Part shown: in pieces, positions 1-8,738 of the stretch
Layout: the number at the start of each line of letters is the position of its first letter
Numbering within the stretch: the first letter of the stretch is position 1
NCBI GenBank assembly: GCA_964648795.1
Contig: CAZYMB010000018.1
Location: 1-24,335 of the forward strand
Source: JAHDDW01 sp964648795
GTDB lineage: Bacteria; Actinomycetota; Acidimicrobiia; Acidimicrobiales; SZUA-35
DNA length: 24,335 bases
Direction: 5' to 3'
Position numbers and translations under genes: made by a program
The notes under the pieces: generated by a model
What the model was told of the DNA's origin: nothing
The model's database searches: none
The model's input: only the letters and a program-made list of their open reading frames with translations

Positions 1-14
1 AGTAGTTCTTCCAC
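1..14 (-). CDS. Possible 5' end of a divergent gene cut by the window edge
   Basis: Only the first few codons (V/M-E-E-L...) would be inside the window, starting at a GTG on the minus strand. The support is a TACACT -10 hexamer (21-26, minus strand) six bases upstream of the GTG, the same layout seen before several clear genes here. No function can be given. It could equally be chance, since only 14 bases are visible. Confidence 0.22.
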
Positions 15-20
15 GAGCTC

Positions 21-26
21 AGTGTA
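21..26 (-). promoter_or_regulatory. Leaderless-type -10 (TACACT), minus strand
   Basis: TACACT lies 6 bases from a GTG at position 14 on the minus strand. The same hexamer and spacing recur before the gene starting at 22403. Confidence 0.25.
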
Positions 27-86
27 GTGAATGCTTACTCGTTCGACTCCTGTCGGGGGTGCTGAATTTGGTGTAGCTCGCTGTAG

Positions 87-92
87 TAAACT
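87..92 (+). promoter_or_regulatory. Leaderless-type -10 (TAAACT) for the LapA-like gene
   Basis: TAAACT ends 6 bases before the ATG at 99, and there is no Shine-Dalgarno sequence between them. This predicts transcription starting at or next to the start codon. Confidence 0.45.
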
Positions 93-98
93 TGGGCT

Positions 99-410
99 AT
101 GAGTGAAGATATAGAAACAGCAGGGGAGTCAACCTCTGATGAACCCGAGACAGCCGTGGCAACCCAAGCTCCTAGCGAGTCCGACGATGGGCGCTCGTTC
201 TTCTCTACGGTGAAACTTGTCATTGCTTTGATGTTGCTTGCCGTTCTTTTGATCTTCGCACTGCAAAATCTTGAAAATGTAAATGTCGATTTTCTCATTT
301 GGGAGTTCGACATTCCGCAGATTGCGCTCATCATCTTGAGCCTTGTTCTTGGTATTACGGTTTGGGAAGTAACCCGCTTCATACGTAGACCCAGGAAGCA
401 AAAATCTTGA
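99..410 (+). CDS. LapA/DUF1049-domain membrane protein
   Basis: A 103-residue protein with an acidic, disordered N-terminus (residues 1-32, rich in S/T/E/D), then two hydrophobic helices at about 39-56 and 73-90, and a short basic tail (RFIRRPRKQKS). The first helix ends in FALQNLENVNVDFLIWEF, which matches the LapA/DUF1049 signature (FALQN..V.V.FL.W.F) followed by a second helix. In E. coli, LapA works in lipopolysaccharide assembly. In actinobacteria, which lack LPS, the domain marks a small inner-membrane protein of unknown role, so no gene symbol is given. The ATG is supported by a -10 hexamer six bases upstream. The next gene follows after about 70 bp on the same strand but appears to have its own start signals. 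Confidence 0.82.
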   Translation: MSEDIETAGESTSDEPETAVATQAPSESDDGRSFFSTVKLVIALMLLAVLLIFALQNLENVNVDFLIWEFDIPQIALIILSLVLGITVWEVTRFIRRPRKQKS

Positions 411-480
411 AAGTGTCCGAGAATTACAAAATGGCTCTACTCTTAAATAGGAAGTTGATTCCAGGAGATAGTAAGTAGTA

Positions 481-1413
481 ATGGTTGACCGCTCAGAAAC
501 TCCACAACAAGAGTCGCTTACGGGCTTGCCACCGCTTCCTTCTATTGAGTATTTCCAGCGTGACTACGCAACTGGTTTTGTGCGCCCAAGTCGCAGAGTA
601 ATGACAGGTCTTGGTTTCTGTTTGGTGCTTGCCGGTTTGTTGGGCATCTTCTTTTTCTCAGCACAAGACAAGGACAATATCGCATCAGCTGAGACAACAA
701 CTACTGAACGTTCATCTCGTGTGGATCCTGCGTCACCGATAAGTGTCAACCCTGAGGTTGCTTTTGGCGACAGCCAATCTTCGACCACAATCTCGTCTAA
801 TGGTCTCGAGCTTGCAGCTGACAGCGAAGACGACGAGGAAACGGTCAGACCATTCTCTGCTAACCGGGCAGCATGCACCTCGCTATATGCAAACCCGACA
901 GCAGATGTAGCATTTAGATTCCAACAAGATGTTCCGACCTCTCCAAGCAGTTCTACTACTCAAGATCAAACAACATCGACTGCACCTAGTACGGAAGCCT
1001 CAACTACAGCTGCATCCACTACTGCAACTCCAACGACTGCAACTCCAACGACTGCAACTCCAACGACTGCGGCTCCGACTACTGCAGCTCCGACAACAGC
1101 GGCTGCGCCAGTAACTGCACCACCTGCACCTCCAGGCTGGGCCGATGCAGGTCATGGTGTAAACGTTCCGATCGTGTTGCTAGCTATTCGCTGCTGCGAG
1201 TCTCGTAATAACTACGTCGCTCAAAACAGCGTCAGCACAGCTAGTGGTGCTTATCAATTCGTAGATGGCACTTGGGCAGGTCAATTCGGTGTTTCTAAAG
1301 CACGCTTTGCTACACCAGCACAACAAGACACGGCAGCAGTAAGGCTTTGGGAGGCCAGAGGCACTCAGCCCTGGGACGCCTCTAGTAATTGTTGGGAATT
1401 AGACGAGGCTTAG
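481..1413 (+). CDS. Membrane-anchored lysozyme-like (Rpf/SLT-type) cell-wall hydrolase
   Basis: A 310-residue protein with a cytoplasmic N-terminus (1-40), one membrane helix (about 42-60), a long low-complexity extracellular linker rich in Ser/Thr/Ala/Pro (about 65-215, with tandem TATPT units), and a C-terminal lysozyme-fold domain (about 225-304). The domain carries the features of resuscitation-promoting-factor/transglycosylase-like proteins: CCESRNNY with the likely catalytic Glu240, then SGAYQFVDGTW, then an alpha-helical QQDTAAVRLWE segment and a closing NCW. Cys238 or Cys239 probably pairs with Cys304. The inferred role is cleavage of peptidoglycan glycan strands at the cell surface while tethered to the membrane. 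An AGGAG lies 13 bases before the ATG, rather far; a GATAGT 8 bases before it could instead give a leaderless start. The gene converges on the HAD gene, with 11 bp between the stops. Confidence 0.78.
   Translation: MVDRSETPQQESLTGLPPLPSIEYFQRDYATGFVRPSRRVMTGLGFCLVLAGLLGIFFFSAQDKDNIASAETTTTERSSRVDPASPISVNPEVAFGDSQSSTTISSNGLELAADSEDDEETVRPFSANRAACTSLYANPTADVAFRFQQDVPTSPSSSTTQDQTTSTAPSTEASTTAASTTATPTTATPTTATPTTAAPTTAAPTTAAAPVTAPPAPPGWADAGHGVNVPIVLLAIRCCESRNNYVAQNSVSTASGAYQFVDGTWAGQFGVSKARFATPAQQDTAAVRLWEARGTQPWDASSNCWELDEA
1021..1107 (+). repeat. 15-bp tandem repeat coding the Thr/Pro/Ala linker
   Basis: The unit actgcaactccaacg is repeated perfectly three times (1021-1065) and then degenerates over two further copies to about 1107. 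It encodes TATPT/TAAPT units in the linker of the wall hydrolase. Such repeats commonly vary in copy number between strains. Confidence 0.85.
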
Positions 1414-1424
1414 CTGCTCTTCTT

Positions 1425-2096
1425 TCAGAGCGTAGGTAACAGATCGATCAGTTCATCGATTTGTGACATTTGAAAATCCGGTTCGAAGCCGGTGTTGTTC
1501 ATCGCTAACTTGCCAAGTTGAAAGTAAGGTAAGTCAGCAGCTTTTGCAGCGCCAAGGTCCGATGTCGTATCGCCAACCATGACACAGTTATCAGTGGCGG
1601 CATCCAGTTGTCGCACCGCCTCTAAAACCATCCCGGGTTCCGGCTTAGAACCAAACCCCGAGTCAGCTGCGAGCACACACGAAAAGTACTTGTCGATTTC
1701 TAGCAGCTCAAGTTGATTCATTGTGGGTTCAACGATGTGGTTTGTAGCGAGCCCTAACTTGTAGCCCGAAGCATGCAGAGACTTAACCGTCTCTATTGCT
1801 GTTGGGGTAGGGGCCAGGGCCTCTGCAGCATACTGACGGTTCCATTTGGCAAACTCATCTGGATCAATCGCTGTAGAGATGATTGCTCGCAAATTACTCC
1901 AAGTGGTCCTTGGGGCAACAGAGTCTTCGCTAAATGTTCCTGTAGCTAGATCTAGGCCGAGGTTGTGTGACAGTAGCCGTTTTTGTTCGTCGTCGTTACA
2001 CAGATGTTCAATTGTGCGGCTCATGGCCCGACCCCAGGTCGCATTCATGTCTACAAGGGTTCCGTCTTTGTCAAAGATTACTGCTTTGATCGTCAT
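1425..2096 (-). CDS. HAD-superfamily phosphatase (phosphoglycolate phosphatase-like)
   Basis: A 223-residue protein with all four HAD motifs: motif I FDKDGTL (nucleophile Asp9, acid/base Asp11), motif II LATNH, motif III Lys in SKPEPG, and motif IV GDTTSDLGAA. The helical cap between motif I and motif II makes it a type I (Gph-like) HAD, a soluble Mg2+-dependent phosphatase acting on a small phosphorylated metabolite. The substrate cannot be read from the sequence. Its ATG overlaps the TGA of the upstream HAD gene as ATGA (2093-2096), the classic layout for translational coupling, so the two are one operon. The DKDGT form of motif I is a normal variant. Confidence 0.85.
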   Translation of the reverse strand: MTIKAVIFDKDGTLVDMNATWGRAMSRTIEHLCNDDEQKRLLSHNLGLDLATGTFSEDSVAPRTTWSNLRAIISTAIDPDEFAKWNRQYAAEALAPTPTAIETVKSLHASGYKLGLATNHIVEPTMNQLELLEIDKYFSCVLAADSGFGSKPEPGMVLEAVRQLDAATDNCVMVGDTTSDLGAAKAADLPYFQLGKLAMNNTGFEPDFQMSQIDELIDLLPTL

Positions 2097-2698
2097 TTGA
2101 GTAGCAGCTCTCGTGTTGCTTCCGGAGACGTAAACAGTTCAGCCGTGAAGCCTACTTCTCTAGCTCCGTTGATATTTTCTGTCAGGTCATCTGTGAAAAA
2201 AACATCGCCCGGGGAAACTGACATTTGCTTGCAAACATACCCGAAAATATCTGCGTTAGGTTTGGCCATGCCAATGGTGTTTGTTGTGAACAAGTAGTCA
2301 AAACTGTCTAACAGGCCAAACATCTCAAGCTCATCATGGATTGTGCAAGTGCTATTTGTTAACAGGGCCACAGATGTGCCAGTTTGCTTTATGTCCTCTA
2401 ATAGTCGGACCATTGAACCATCCAGAGTGCCTTGGTCTTCTAGAAACTCTTTGGCCGCTAGATTATTGCCAAGTAACTTTCCGGTTCGCCCTATCCAGTC
2501 CTGCTTAGTTAATTCTCCCTTAGCGACTTCGAGATAGTCTTGTCTGGTAAATGCAGCCTCATAAAGCGAGCCGGGCGCTAGCTGATACTTGTTTTCGAGG
2601 ACGGTTTGGCGCAGCGGATCAAAGTGTCTAAAGACGCCATCGAAGTCAAAAACTATGGCTTTATAGTTAACTTTTAGCTCTGGAGAACGCTCAGCCAT
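2093..2698 (-). CDS. HAD-superfamily hydrolase, subfamily IA-like
   Basis: A 201-residue protein whose motifs fit a HAD-IA enzyme: FDFDGVF (Asp18 nucleophile, Asp20), LLTNS, KPNADIF with the motif III Lys, and FFTDDLTENINGAREVG as motif IV. This resembles the YihX/epoxide-hydrolase-N-type branch of sugar-phosphate phosphatases, but that assignment is loose. The start is an ATG 51 bp from the divergent lipoprotein gene. A TAAAGT (2710-2715, minus strand) lies 11 bases upstream, a little farther than in the clear leaderless cases. It is first in a two-gene operon and its stop codon overlaps the next start by ATGA. Its HAD neighbour is distant in sequence, so this is a pair of functions rather than a recent duplication. 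Confidence 0.83.
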   Translation of the reverse strand: MAERSPELKVNYKAIVFDFDGVFRHFDPLRQTVLENKYQLAPGSLYEAAFTRQDYLEVAKGELTKQDWIGRTGKLLGNNLAAKEFLEDQGTLDGSMVRLLEDIKQTGTSVALLTNSTCTIHDELEMFGLLDSFDYLFTTNTIGMAKPNADIFGYVCKQMSVSPGDVFFTDDLTENINGAREVGFTAELFTSPEATRELLLK

Positions 2699-2749
2699 AT
2701 CTTGATGCTACTTTAAGTGTCAGACAATCGTTGTGGGTGAGGCTCAAAT

Positions 2750-4342
2750 ATGAAGTATAAAGTCCTAGCTTTTCTATTCGCTGCTGTGTTTGCTGCTGCA
2801 TGCTCAGGAAGCGAAGAAGATGCAACTGGCGCTGACGATACAGAGTCGACGCAAGAATCAACGACGACTGTGCGTGATGCTGGCATTCCAGAAGTTAACT
2901 TCAGCTCAGACTTCGAAGAAGCCGACTGTGAGTTCTCAGTTCCAGCCAACGTGACGGTCGATTGTGGCTTTGTTGAGGTCCCAACTGATTGGGACGACTT
3001 AGACTCAGACCCGATAAGACTTCATGTTGGGATAGCGCAGAACGCTAACACTCCTGCTGACGTAACCCCAGTTGTCTATTTTGAGGGTGGGCCTGGCGGA
3101 GACGCTCTAGGGCTATTTCAGTTCTCCTATCCAATAGCTTTCGAGCCAATTGTGTCACAGCGTCCAATGATTTTCTTCTCTCAGCGTGGGGCAGCATTTT
3201 CTGAGCCATCGATGAGTTGTCAAGCAATGGACGATGCGCAGAGAGAGTCAGTGCTGGCTGGCGAATCGCTAATCAGTCAGGTTTCTACTGTGGCTGAAGT
3301 CTTCGAAGAGTGCATCGAACTACTCGAAGGCCGAGGTGTTGACTTCGATGAAGCAACTACCGAGAACGCTGCCAGAGATGTAGAGGCGATCCGTGAAGCA
3401 CTGGGCTTCGAGAAGCTGAGTGTCTACTCGGTTTCTTATGGAACCCGTCTAGCCCAGTCTTACGCGAGGCAGTTCCCAGACAGTATTGAAGGCGTAGTAC
3501 TTGACGCTGTGCTGCCAGTTGACCCGGTAGAAGGTCTAGGTCAAATTGGGTTGAATGCCGAACGCTCTTTCAATCAGTTGTTCGATTCTTGTGAAGCCAG
3601 TTTCGAATGCGCTGGGGCTTATCCAGATTTAGAAGAGCGCTTCTTTGACCTGTACGCGGAGCTGGAAGTCAACCCAGTTGACGTGGAAATCCCTGCGATT
3701 ATTGCCGGGGACGATGGAAGTGGAAGCTTCGATGGTGATGCACTAGTGGGTACAGCATTTAGCGCCCTTTATGGGACCGAGACGATAGCGGTCCTGCCTG
3801 AAGTCGTGGCAGAGTTAGAAGACGGTGAAACCCAGCTATTAGAGTTCTTAGTAACTTTGGACTTCGTTCAGATTGGTTTCGTCTCGGTAGTCATGAACCA
3901 AGCCGTTATCTGTAACGATTATGTCAGGTTTATCCCCGAAGGTGACTTCGCAGAAGGTTCGAGCAGCTTTGCCGAAATCAACGCAGGGCTCGGCACGGAT
4001 CCAGAACAGTTCGAGGCGCTGATCTCGCCATGTGCGTCACTTGACACACCAGACACAGCAGACGCCGAGTTCGAAACGTTTGCTAGCGACGTTCCAACTT
4101 TGTTACTGGGCGGCGCATTTGACCCAATAACGCCACCAAGCAACGCCGAACAAGTTGGGGAACAGTTCAACAACTCACAAGTTGTTATCTTTGATCAAGC
4201 ATCGCACGGCCTTATCGGTGACGAGTGTGGACGTGAACTCATGATCGAGTTCTACTCAACATTGACCCAAGTGGATAGCTCGTGCACCGAGGGAAGATCG
4301 AACACAGACTTGCCTTGGGGCGAACCCCTCGGCTTTAACTAA
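2750..4342 (+). CDS. Secreted lipoprotein alpha/beta-hydrolase, TAP-like (tripeptidyl aminopeptidase family)
   Basis: A 530-residue exported protein. The N-terminus has KYK, a hydrophobic stretch and a lipobox AAAC with the lipid-modified Cys18, followed by an acidic Ser/Thr linker. The alpha/beta-hydrolase core shows the oxyanion motif GGPGG (113-117), the nucleophile elbow S-V-S-Y-G with Ser229, Asp458 in GGAFDPITPP and His486 in ASHGL. The FDPITPP segment matches the TAP C-terminal domain of actinobacterial tri/dipeptidyl peptidases. The likely role is an exopeptidase at the outer face of the membrane, feeding on peptides. Two deviations are visible: the first Gly of the usual GxSxG is Ser, and the usual DQRG is SQRG (144-147). 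A GTGAGG sits about 7 bases before the ATG. The triad looks intact; whether it is a peptidase or an esterase is not decided. Confidence 0.85.
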   Translation: MKYKVLAFLFAAVFAAACSGSEEDATGADDTESTQESTTTVRDAGIPEVNFSSDFEEADCEFSVPANVTVDCGFVEVPTDWDDLDSDPIRLHVGIAQNANTPADVTPVVYFEGGPGGDALGLFQFSYPIAFEPIVSQRPMIFFSQRGAAFSEPSMSCQAMDDAQRESVLAGESLISQVSTVAEVFEECIELLEGRGVDFDEATTENAARDVEAIREALGFEKLSVYSVSYGTRLAQSYARQFPDSIEGVVLDAVLPVDPVEGLGQIGLNAERSFNQLFDSCEASFECAGAYPDLEERFFDLYAELEVNPVDVEIPAIIAGDDGSGSFDGDALVGTAFSALYGTETIAVLPEVVAELEDGETQLLEFLVTLDFVQIGFVSVVMNQAVICNDYVRFIPEGDFAEGSSSFAEINAGLGTDPEQFEALISPCASLDTPDTADAEFETFASDVPTLLLGGAFDPITPPSNAEQVGEQFNNSQVVIFDQASHGLIGDECGRELMIEFYSTLTQVDSSCTEGRSNTDLPWGEPLGFN

Positions 4343-4402
4343 GAAACCAGCCTGGTAATTTAGCTCGGGAGTGGCGGGGCGACAACCTAAAGATGTGGGT
4401 AG

Positions 4403-4428
4403 TTGACCTGTATTTCGCTCTATACAAT
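4403..4428 (+). promoter_or_regulatory. Possible promoter for the large orphan gene
   Basis: TTGACC (4403-4408) is followed by TATACAAT (4421-4428). The spacing is shorter than the standard 17, so the pairing is uncertain. A GAGG lies in the 8-12 bases before the ATG at 4455. Confidence 0.3.
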
Positions 4429-4454
4429 CATATGGGCGGCTATTTGAGGCGGAT

Positions 4455-7400
4455 ATGGGATACAAGACTCCTGGTGGTAGAGACGAACTTAGTGCTGGAT
4501 CGATTGGCATCCCGCCAATCGTTATTGGGAAAGATGCTGCACGTTCATTAAGTAGTCGACTCCGGTTTATGCTGCGTTTAGTCTCGGGTTCAATTGCGCT
4601 CCCAGAAGCTGACCGTCCAGATGGTTTGGTGTACCGCGATTTTCTTTCAACGGAAGTTCCTGATGTAGAGAACCCACAACCATTTACTTACTTCTTCTCC
4701 CATAACAATGGCCATGATGCAGTACCAACTTCTTTCAGAGTTGCCGAGGCCCCGAAAGTTGCAGCTGGGCAAGCAAACTTTGATGCTGTGGCACGACGAC
4801 TTGTTGAGTCCTTAGAAGCGTTAGACCTTAGCGTCGCGCCGCAAGAGGTTTCACCCGGCGTAGCGCAGTCTTTCGATGGGGCAGGGGTCGATGCGGTCTA
4901 TCGAGCGTTGCTAAACCCTGAGGTGGATGCAGAAATAGTTCTGACCGCAATTGGGTCAGAAAAGACGCACGATATCGGTGAAGCTAGAGCAAATATAGTC
5001 CGAGGTCTCAACAAAATTCTCGGTTCGGAAGACTTCGTGCTTCCATCTGAATTTTCGAGAGCGATATCGTATCATTTGATACCGGCTGGCGCTAACCCGG
5101 AAACATTCTGGAGAAGCGAGCGTAAATCCTATTCGACACTTGGATTAGCTTCGCAGGGCCACATCTCATTGGTGGGGAGAAGCTTCCATATCGTGAAGCC
5201 GAATCAAGCTACGCTCGACCAGTTAGAGCAAACAGCGCAACTGTATAGCTGGCTTGCTGAGAGTGTGAATGGGGCTAACGGCGAACTAGATGTGGTTCTG
5301 GAAGTCCTAAGTCATACTGCAGTACCTTCTGACCCGGAATTGTTAGGGTTGCCTAGCCTGGTGGCTGAAACAGTTGAACTAAACGACCTTGGTAGTAATA
5401 ACGTCTATATGGACGACGGTCTCGCTGCCCGGCTGAGAGCTGGAAACGCTCAACTAGTTGCTGACTTTAAGAACATATCTAGTGTGATTATGCAGGTGTT
5501 AAGTCGAGCTGAAGAACTATCAGCAGATGCTTTAAGCCCCCTTAGGCAAGCAACTGAAAAGTCAACTCTAGATGAGGGCTACAAGCAGGAACAGAATCGC
5601 AACGGTCGTAGGACGTCATCGAGCAGCAGTCAAGGTGAAGCGGCTGAGGTGGGGGTAACAACTGATCGTCTAGTTTCCGCAGTCTCGGGAGCCAGTGTCT
5701 CAGAACTTGATCAGGAACCACTCGAGCAAGCCGCTCCGCAAAGTAACGAACCACAAAGCTCTGTTGCGGCACTACAACCAACTCCTGCTCCAACTCCTGC
5801 TCCAGCTCCTGATGTGATCCACGGTGTGCCATTGGCTGTCAATGNNNNNNNNNNNNNNNNNNNNNNNNNNNNNNNNNNNNNNNNNNNNNNNNNNNNNNNN
5901 NNNNNNNNNNNNNNNNNNNNNNNNNNNNNNNNNNNNNNNNNNNNCCAACTCCTGCTCCAGCTCCTGATGTGATCCACGGTGTGCCATTGGCTGTCAATGG
6001 ATTCACACCCGAGACCAAAGTTTGGCGTCTTTACAGTAGCGCGTTGCGTAAAACCAATCGGGATTCAGAGGCGCAGTTCTCAATTGAACCAAAGACTTTC
6101 AAGGTCAGCCAAGTAGCTCTAGAGAAAGTAGACCTGATTTCTGGTTGCAGTATCGAGCAGTCAATGTCTGTTGTTCTGCTACTCAGTCTGAATCAAGACT
6201 TCAGTAAAGCTGAAGTTGTTTCGTTGAATAGTTCTGAGCTTTGGAATCAGACCATAACGTATCTGTGTGAGAGGTACAGGCCAACCTCGAAGCATGACTT
6301 CATCTACAGCGCTGGCGAAGTCGCTTCAATTGCTAGAGACGTTCTAAGCGAGTTTACGCACGGGCTTTCAGCGTACAACAATGCAGAAGTAGAATTACTT
6401 GAGGCACTGGATGAATATCAGCTTCCTGGAGGCTTGGAACTCAGCTCGATTGAACCGAAGGCCTCAAGAGACCTAGTGTCTGAAACTGACGCTGTGTTTA
6501 GTGTCATTCGATTTGGTAAAACAATTACGCAGCTAGCAGGTGTAGGCGACTTTACTCCAGCGACGTTTGTTGCCGATATGTACCGTGAACTCGAAGGTAG
6601 CAGTGGCGAGGTAATTGCAGTAGCTCCGCTTGTGGTAGATGCTGGACAAATCTCTCGGGATGCGATCCCTGAATCTGTTCTTGCCGGAGAACTAGGTTGG
6701 GTTGATAGTGATGCTTTGCTCGCCATGTATGACTTGCGGCGGAACGCTCTGCTTGTTGGCTTTACTGACGTCTTGACACCTTTGCCAGTTAAGGTAGAGC
6801 CGACTGTGCCAGAAGCCGTTAAACCTTCTGAGTCCAAACCTAAGAGTGCGCCTGTCCGTAGGTGGAAACATAGGCCTCCAACTTTGGTTGAACAACAGTC
6901 GTTTACGTTTGCTGACTATTTTCCTCAACCTCAAAGGTCTCGTTTCAACTATGCTGACTCGGCGCTTACCCATGAATCTCTTGTCGCCGTTGACAGGGCC
7001 CTAAATATTGTTTGGGCTGGGATGAGAGCTTTACAGCATGGTTCCAGTAAGGCTTTATGGAACATCATTCCTGGAGAACCTGGCACCGACTATCCAATCG
7101 ATCCAGTCGGATTTGAAAATGTGCAAATCGTAGATGGTCAAGTCAAAGTGGTATTCAAAGGTGGGTTTGCTGTCACAATCCCTTCTAGTGACAAGATTGA
7201 GTTAACGATTGCCGCAGCTGGCTTGGTGAATGGTGTTTGTAACTCACTACTGGAGGAGTCAGGCAAACCTGGTCCAGCAGCGATTAAGCGGCTGCAGTTC
7301 TTGGACAGGCTTGGACTGGTTGGCTGGGTGACACAAAACGAGGACCCAGAGGTCGGAGTATCTGCTAGAGCTGAGTACATGCTTCAGGTCTTTATGGCAA

Positions 7401-8560
7401 TTTCAGGCAAACCTGGCTTGGGTACTGACAAAACTATTCCTGAGCTTTGGCTAAGGGTAAACGCTGAATTACCTGAACCTTTGCCAATGGTATATATTCT
7501 ATCTCAGACATCAGATGATGTATTCCCTGTGCCTATTGACGCAGTTCCAAACCTGCCCAGCAAAGTAGTTAAAGGAAACTGGGTAGCTTACAACCCAGCA
7601 GACAATACCTACACTCACTTAGGTAAGTGGCGTCCAAGTCCACGAGAAGTACTGAATCGAGCGATTTATCTAATGCCAGATTTCGGCGAGTTGGTCGCTG
7701 AGTACTACACGACTGAAGTGAATAAGGCTGCAGAAGATCTTCGTGTTGCGCACATCGTGGGACCTATGATCGAGATAGATGGGTTACTTAATGTTGGTCT
7801 AAGGATTGAACACGCCGAATTCACAGAAGGCCTCAACCGCTTTGTCACTTCTAGGTTGGGAGCTGACGCCTGGGTTGTGCGAATTGGTGATGAGGCAATC
7901 GTGTACAGAACTTGGGCACAAGCGGCATGTTTCTACTACGTACTCGACGAAATCGAAAGCGTGGAGGAAAGAGCCAATCACCTAGAACTCTTAATTCCAG
8001 CGTTGCCGGCTGACAAGCCGGACCTCCCAGAAAATCAGATTAAGGATTACATACTCAGTGCCTTCTCGTCATTCGAGTTGATTTCATTCCCGAACGATCT
8101 TGCACCTAAGCCCGAAGAAGAAGTTGGTCTTTACATTCATGCTGGCAAGCCCAATGACACTCAATGCCTTATGGTTTGGCTCGAAGGAGACATCGCGCAT
8201 ACCGTGAGGTTAAATTACTTTGCTGCAAAAGAATTCACCTCGCGAGGGTTTCCCTTTGATGAGGCTTCGGCTGCAGCAATATTCTTTAAGGCGAAGGCAG
8301 ATCGAGGAGCTGGATCAATTGGCTATCAGGACTTAAAAGTTAATGGATCTGCGGACAAGCTTGATCTTATGACGATGGCACAAGTTGTTAGCACGAGGCT
8401 TCCGAAGTTCGACAAGAGACTTGCTGATGATAGCAATCAAATATTGGTTGTGGCCGAGGGGCCGTACGAGCGGTATGAAGATAAGTCGTTTTCAGCAGGC
8501 GAGGAGCAACCGCCAGCTGAGATCGAGCGAAATTCTGGTCGGGGCCCTCGTAAGTCTTAG
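4455..8560 (+). CDS. Very large orphan protein, interrupted by a false assembly gap
   Basis: I do not recognise this protein. The reading frame is open on both sides of a 100-N run (5845-5944), and the 55 bases before the gap are repeated exactly after it in the same frame. Removing one copy gives a single 1316-residue product. Visible architecture: an N-terminal segment (about 1-390) with mixed alpha/beta composition, a Ser/Gln/Pro-rich linker ending in PTPAP units (about 395-455), a second segment (about 464-725), a second Pro/Lys/Glu linker ending in a basic patch (about 725-765, RRWKHRPP), a third segment (about 770-1280), and a polar tail. There is no signal peptide, membrane helix, Walker motif or HExxH, so it looks cytoplasmic and multidomain. 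It has a GAGG before its ATG and converges on a Tat-exported metalloprotease gene. A GTG at 5969 could be mistaken for the start of a second gene but sits inside the duplicated overlap. Confidence 0.72.
5778..5813 (+). repeat. 12-bp Pro/Thr/Ala linker repeats
   Basis: ccaactcctgct occurs twice in tandem (5778-5801), followed by the close variant ccagctcctgat. They encode the PTPAPTPAPAP linker. Copy-number variation here is a plausible reason for the contig break just downstream. Confidence 0.6.
5845..5944. other. Assembly gap, 100 N, flanked by an exact 55-bp overlap
   Basis: Bases 5790-5844 and 5945-5999 are identical. An exact 55-base shared end is what a de Bruijn assembler with k=55 leaves when two adjoining contigs are scaffolded but not merged. 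The most economical reading is that no sequence is missing and 55 + 100 bases should be removed. Confidence 0.85.
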
Positions 8561-8738
8561 AGTTGCTATCTGCTAAGTCCAGATCTTGTTGTAGAAGGGG
8601 ACTCATTCAGGTTAGTTTCGTTTGGCATCACTGGTGAACCTGATACGTTGCTTGCGTCCGAAGCTCGCCAGGGCTCTACTTGTTGGCGTCGGTACTCACG
8701 TTGGTCTTGCATTGTCATGAAATCAAATGGGAGACTCT
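8561..8738 (-). other. Convergent intergenic stretch with an open minus-strand frame
   Basis: This space between the orphan gene and the metalloprotease stop is open on the minus strand in a frame that begins at an ATG at 8808 inside the metalloprotease gene and ends at 8566 (80 residues). The sequence coded by the part past the metalloprotease stop is polar and Ser/Asn-rich. It could be an overlapping small gene, or the true C-terminus of the metalloprotease if there is a frameshift near its end. No hairpin terminator with a T tract is evident. Confidence 0.3.

Noticed and set aside
35..401. Two antisense frames opposite the LapA-like gene
   Set aside because: They mirror a gene with clear membrane helices and the LapA signature, and they lack promoter or ribosome-binding signals.
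929..1114. Leu/Gln/Arg-rich 61-codon frame
   Set aside because: It is the shifted frame of the Thr/Pro tandem repeat in the wall hydrolase.
1416..1431. Hairpin GCTCT/AGAGC at the convergent stop codons
   Set aside because: Five pairs only, partly within the HAD stop codon and without a T run; too weak to call a terminator.
1478..1492. GGTTCGAAGCC, a tRNA T-arm-like string
   Set aside because: No acceptor or anticodon stems can be formed around it; it lies within a HAD phosphatase gene.
6418..6837. 139-codon antisense frame in the giant gene
   Set aside because: Ser/Thr-rich mirror frame with no start signal; the sense frame continues without a break.
5969..8560. Separate gene starting at GTG 5969
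   Set aside because: The GTG lies inside the duplicated 55-bp contig overlap, in frame with the upstream ORF, and has no ribosome-binding site of its own.
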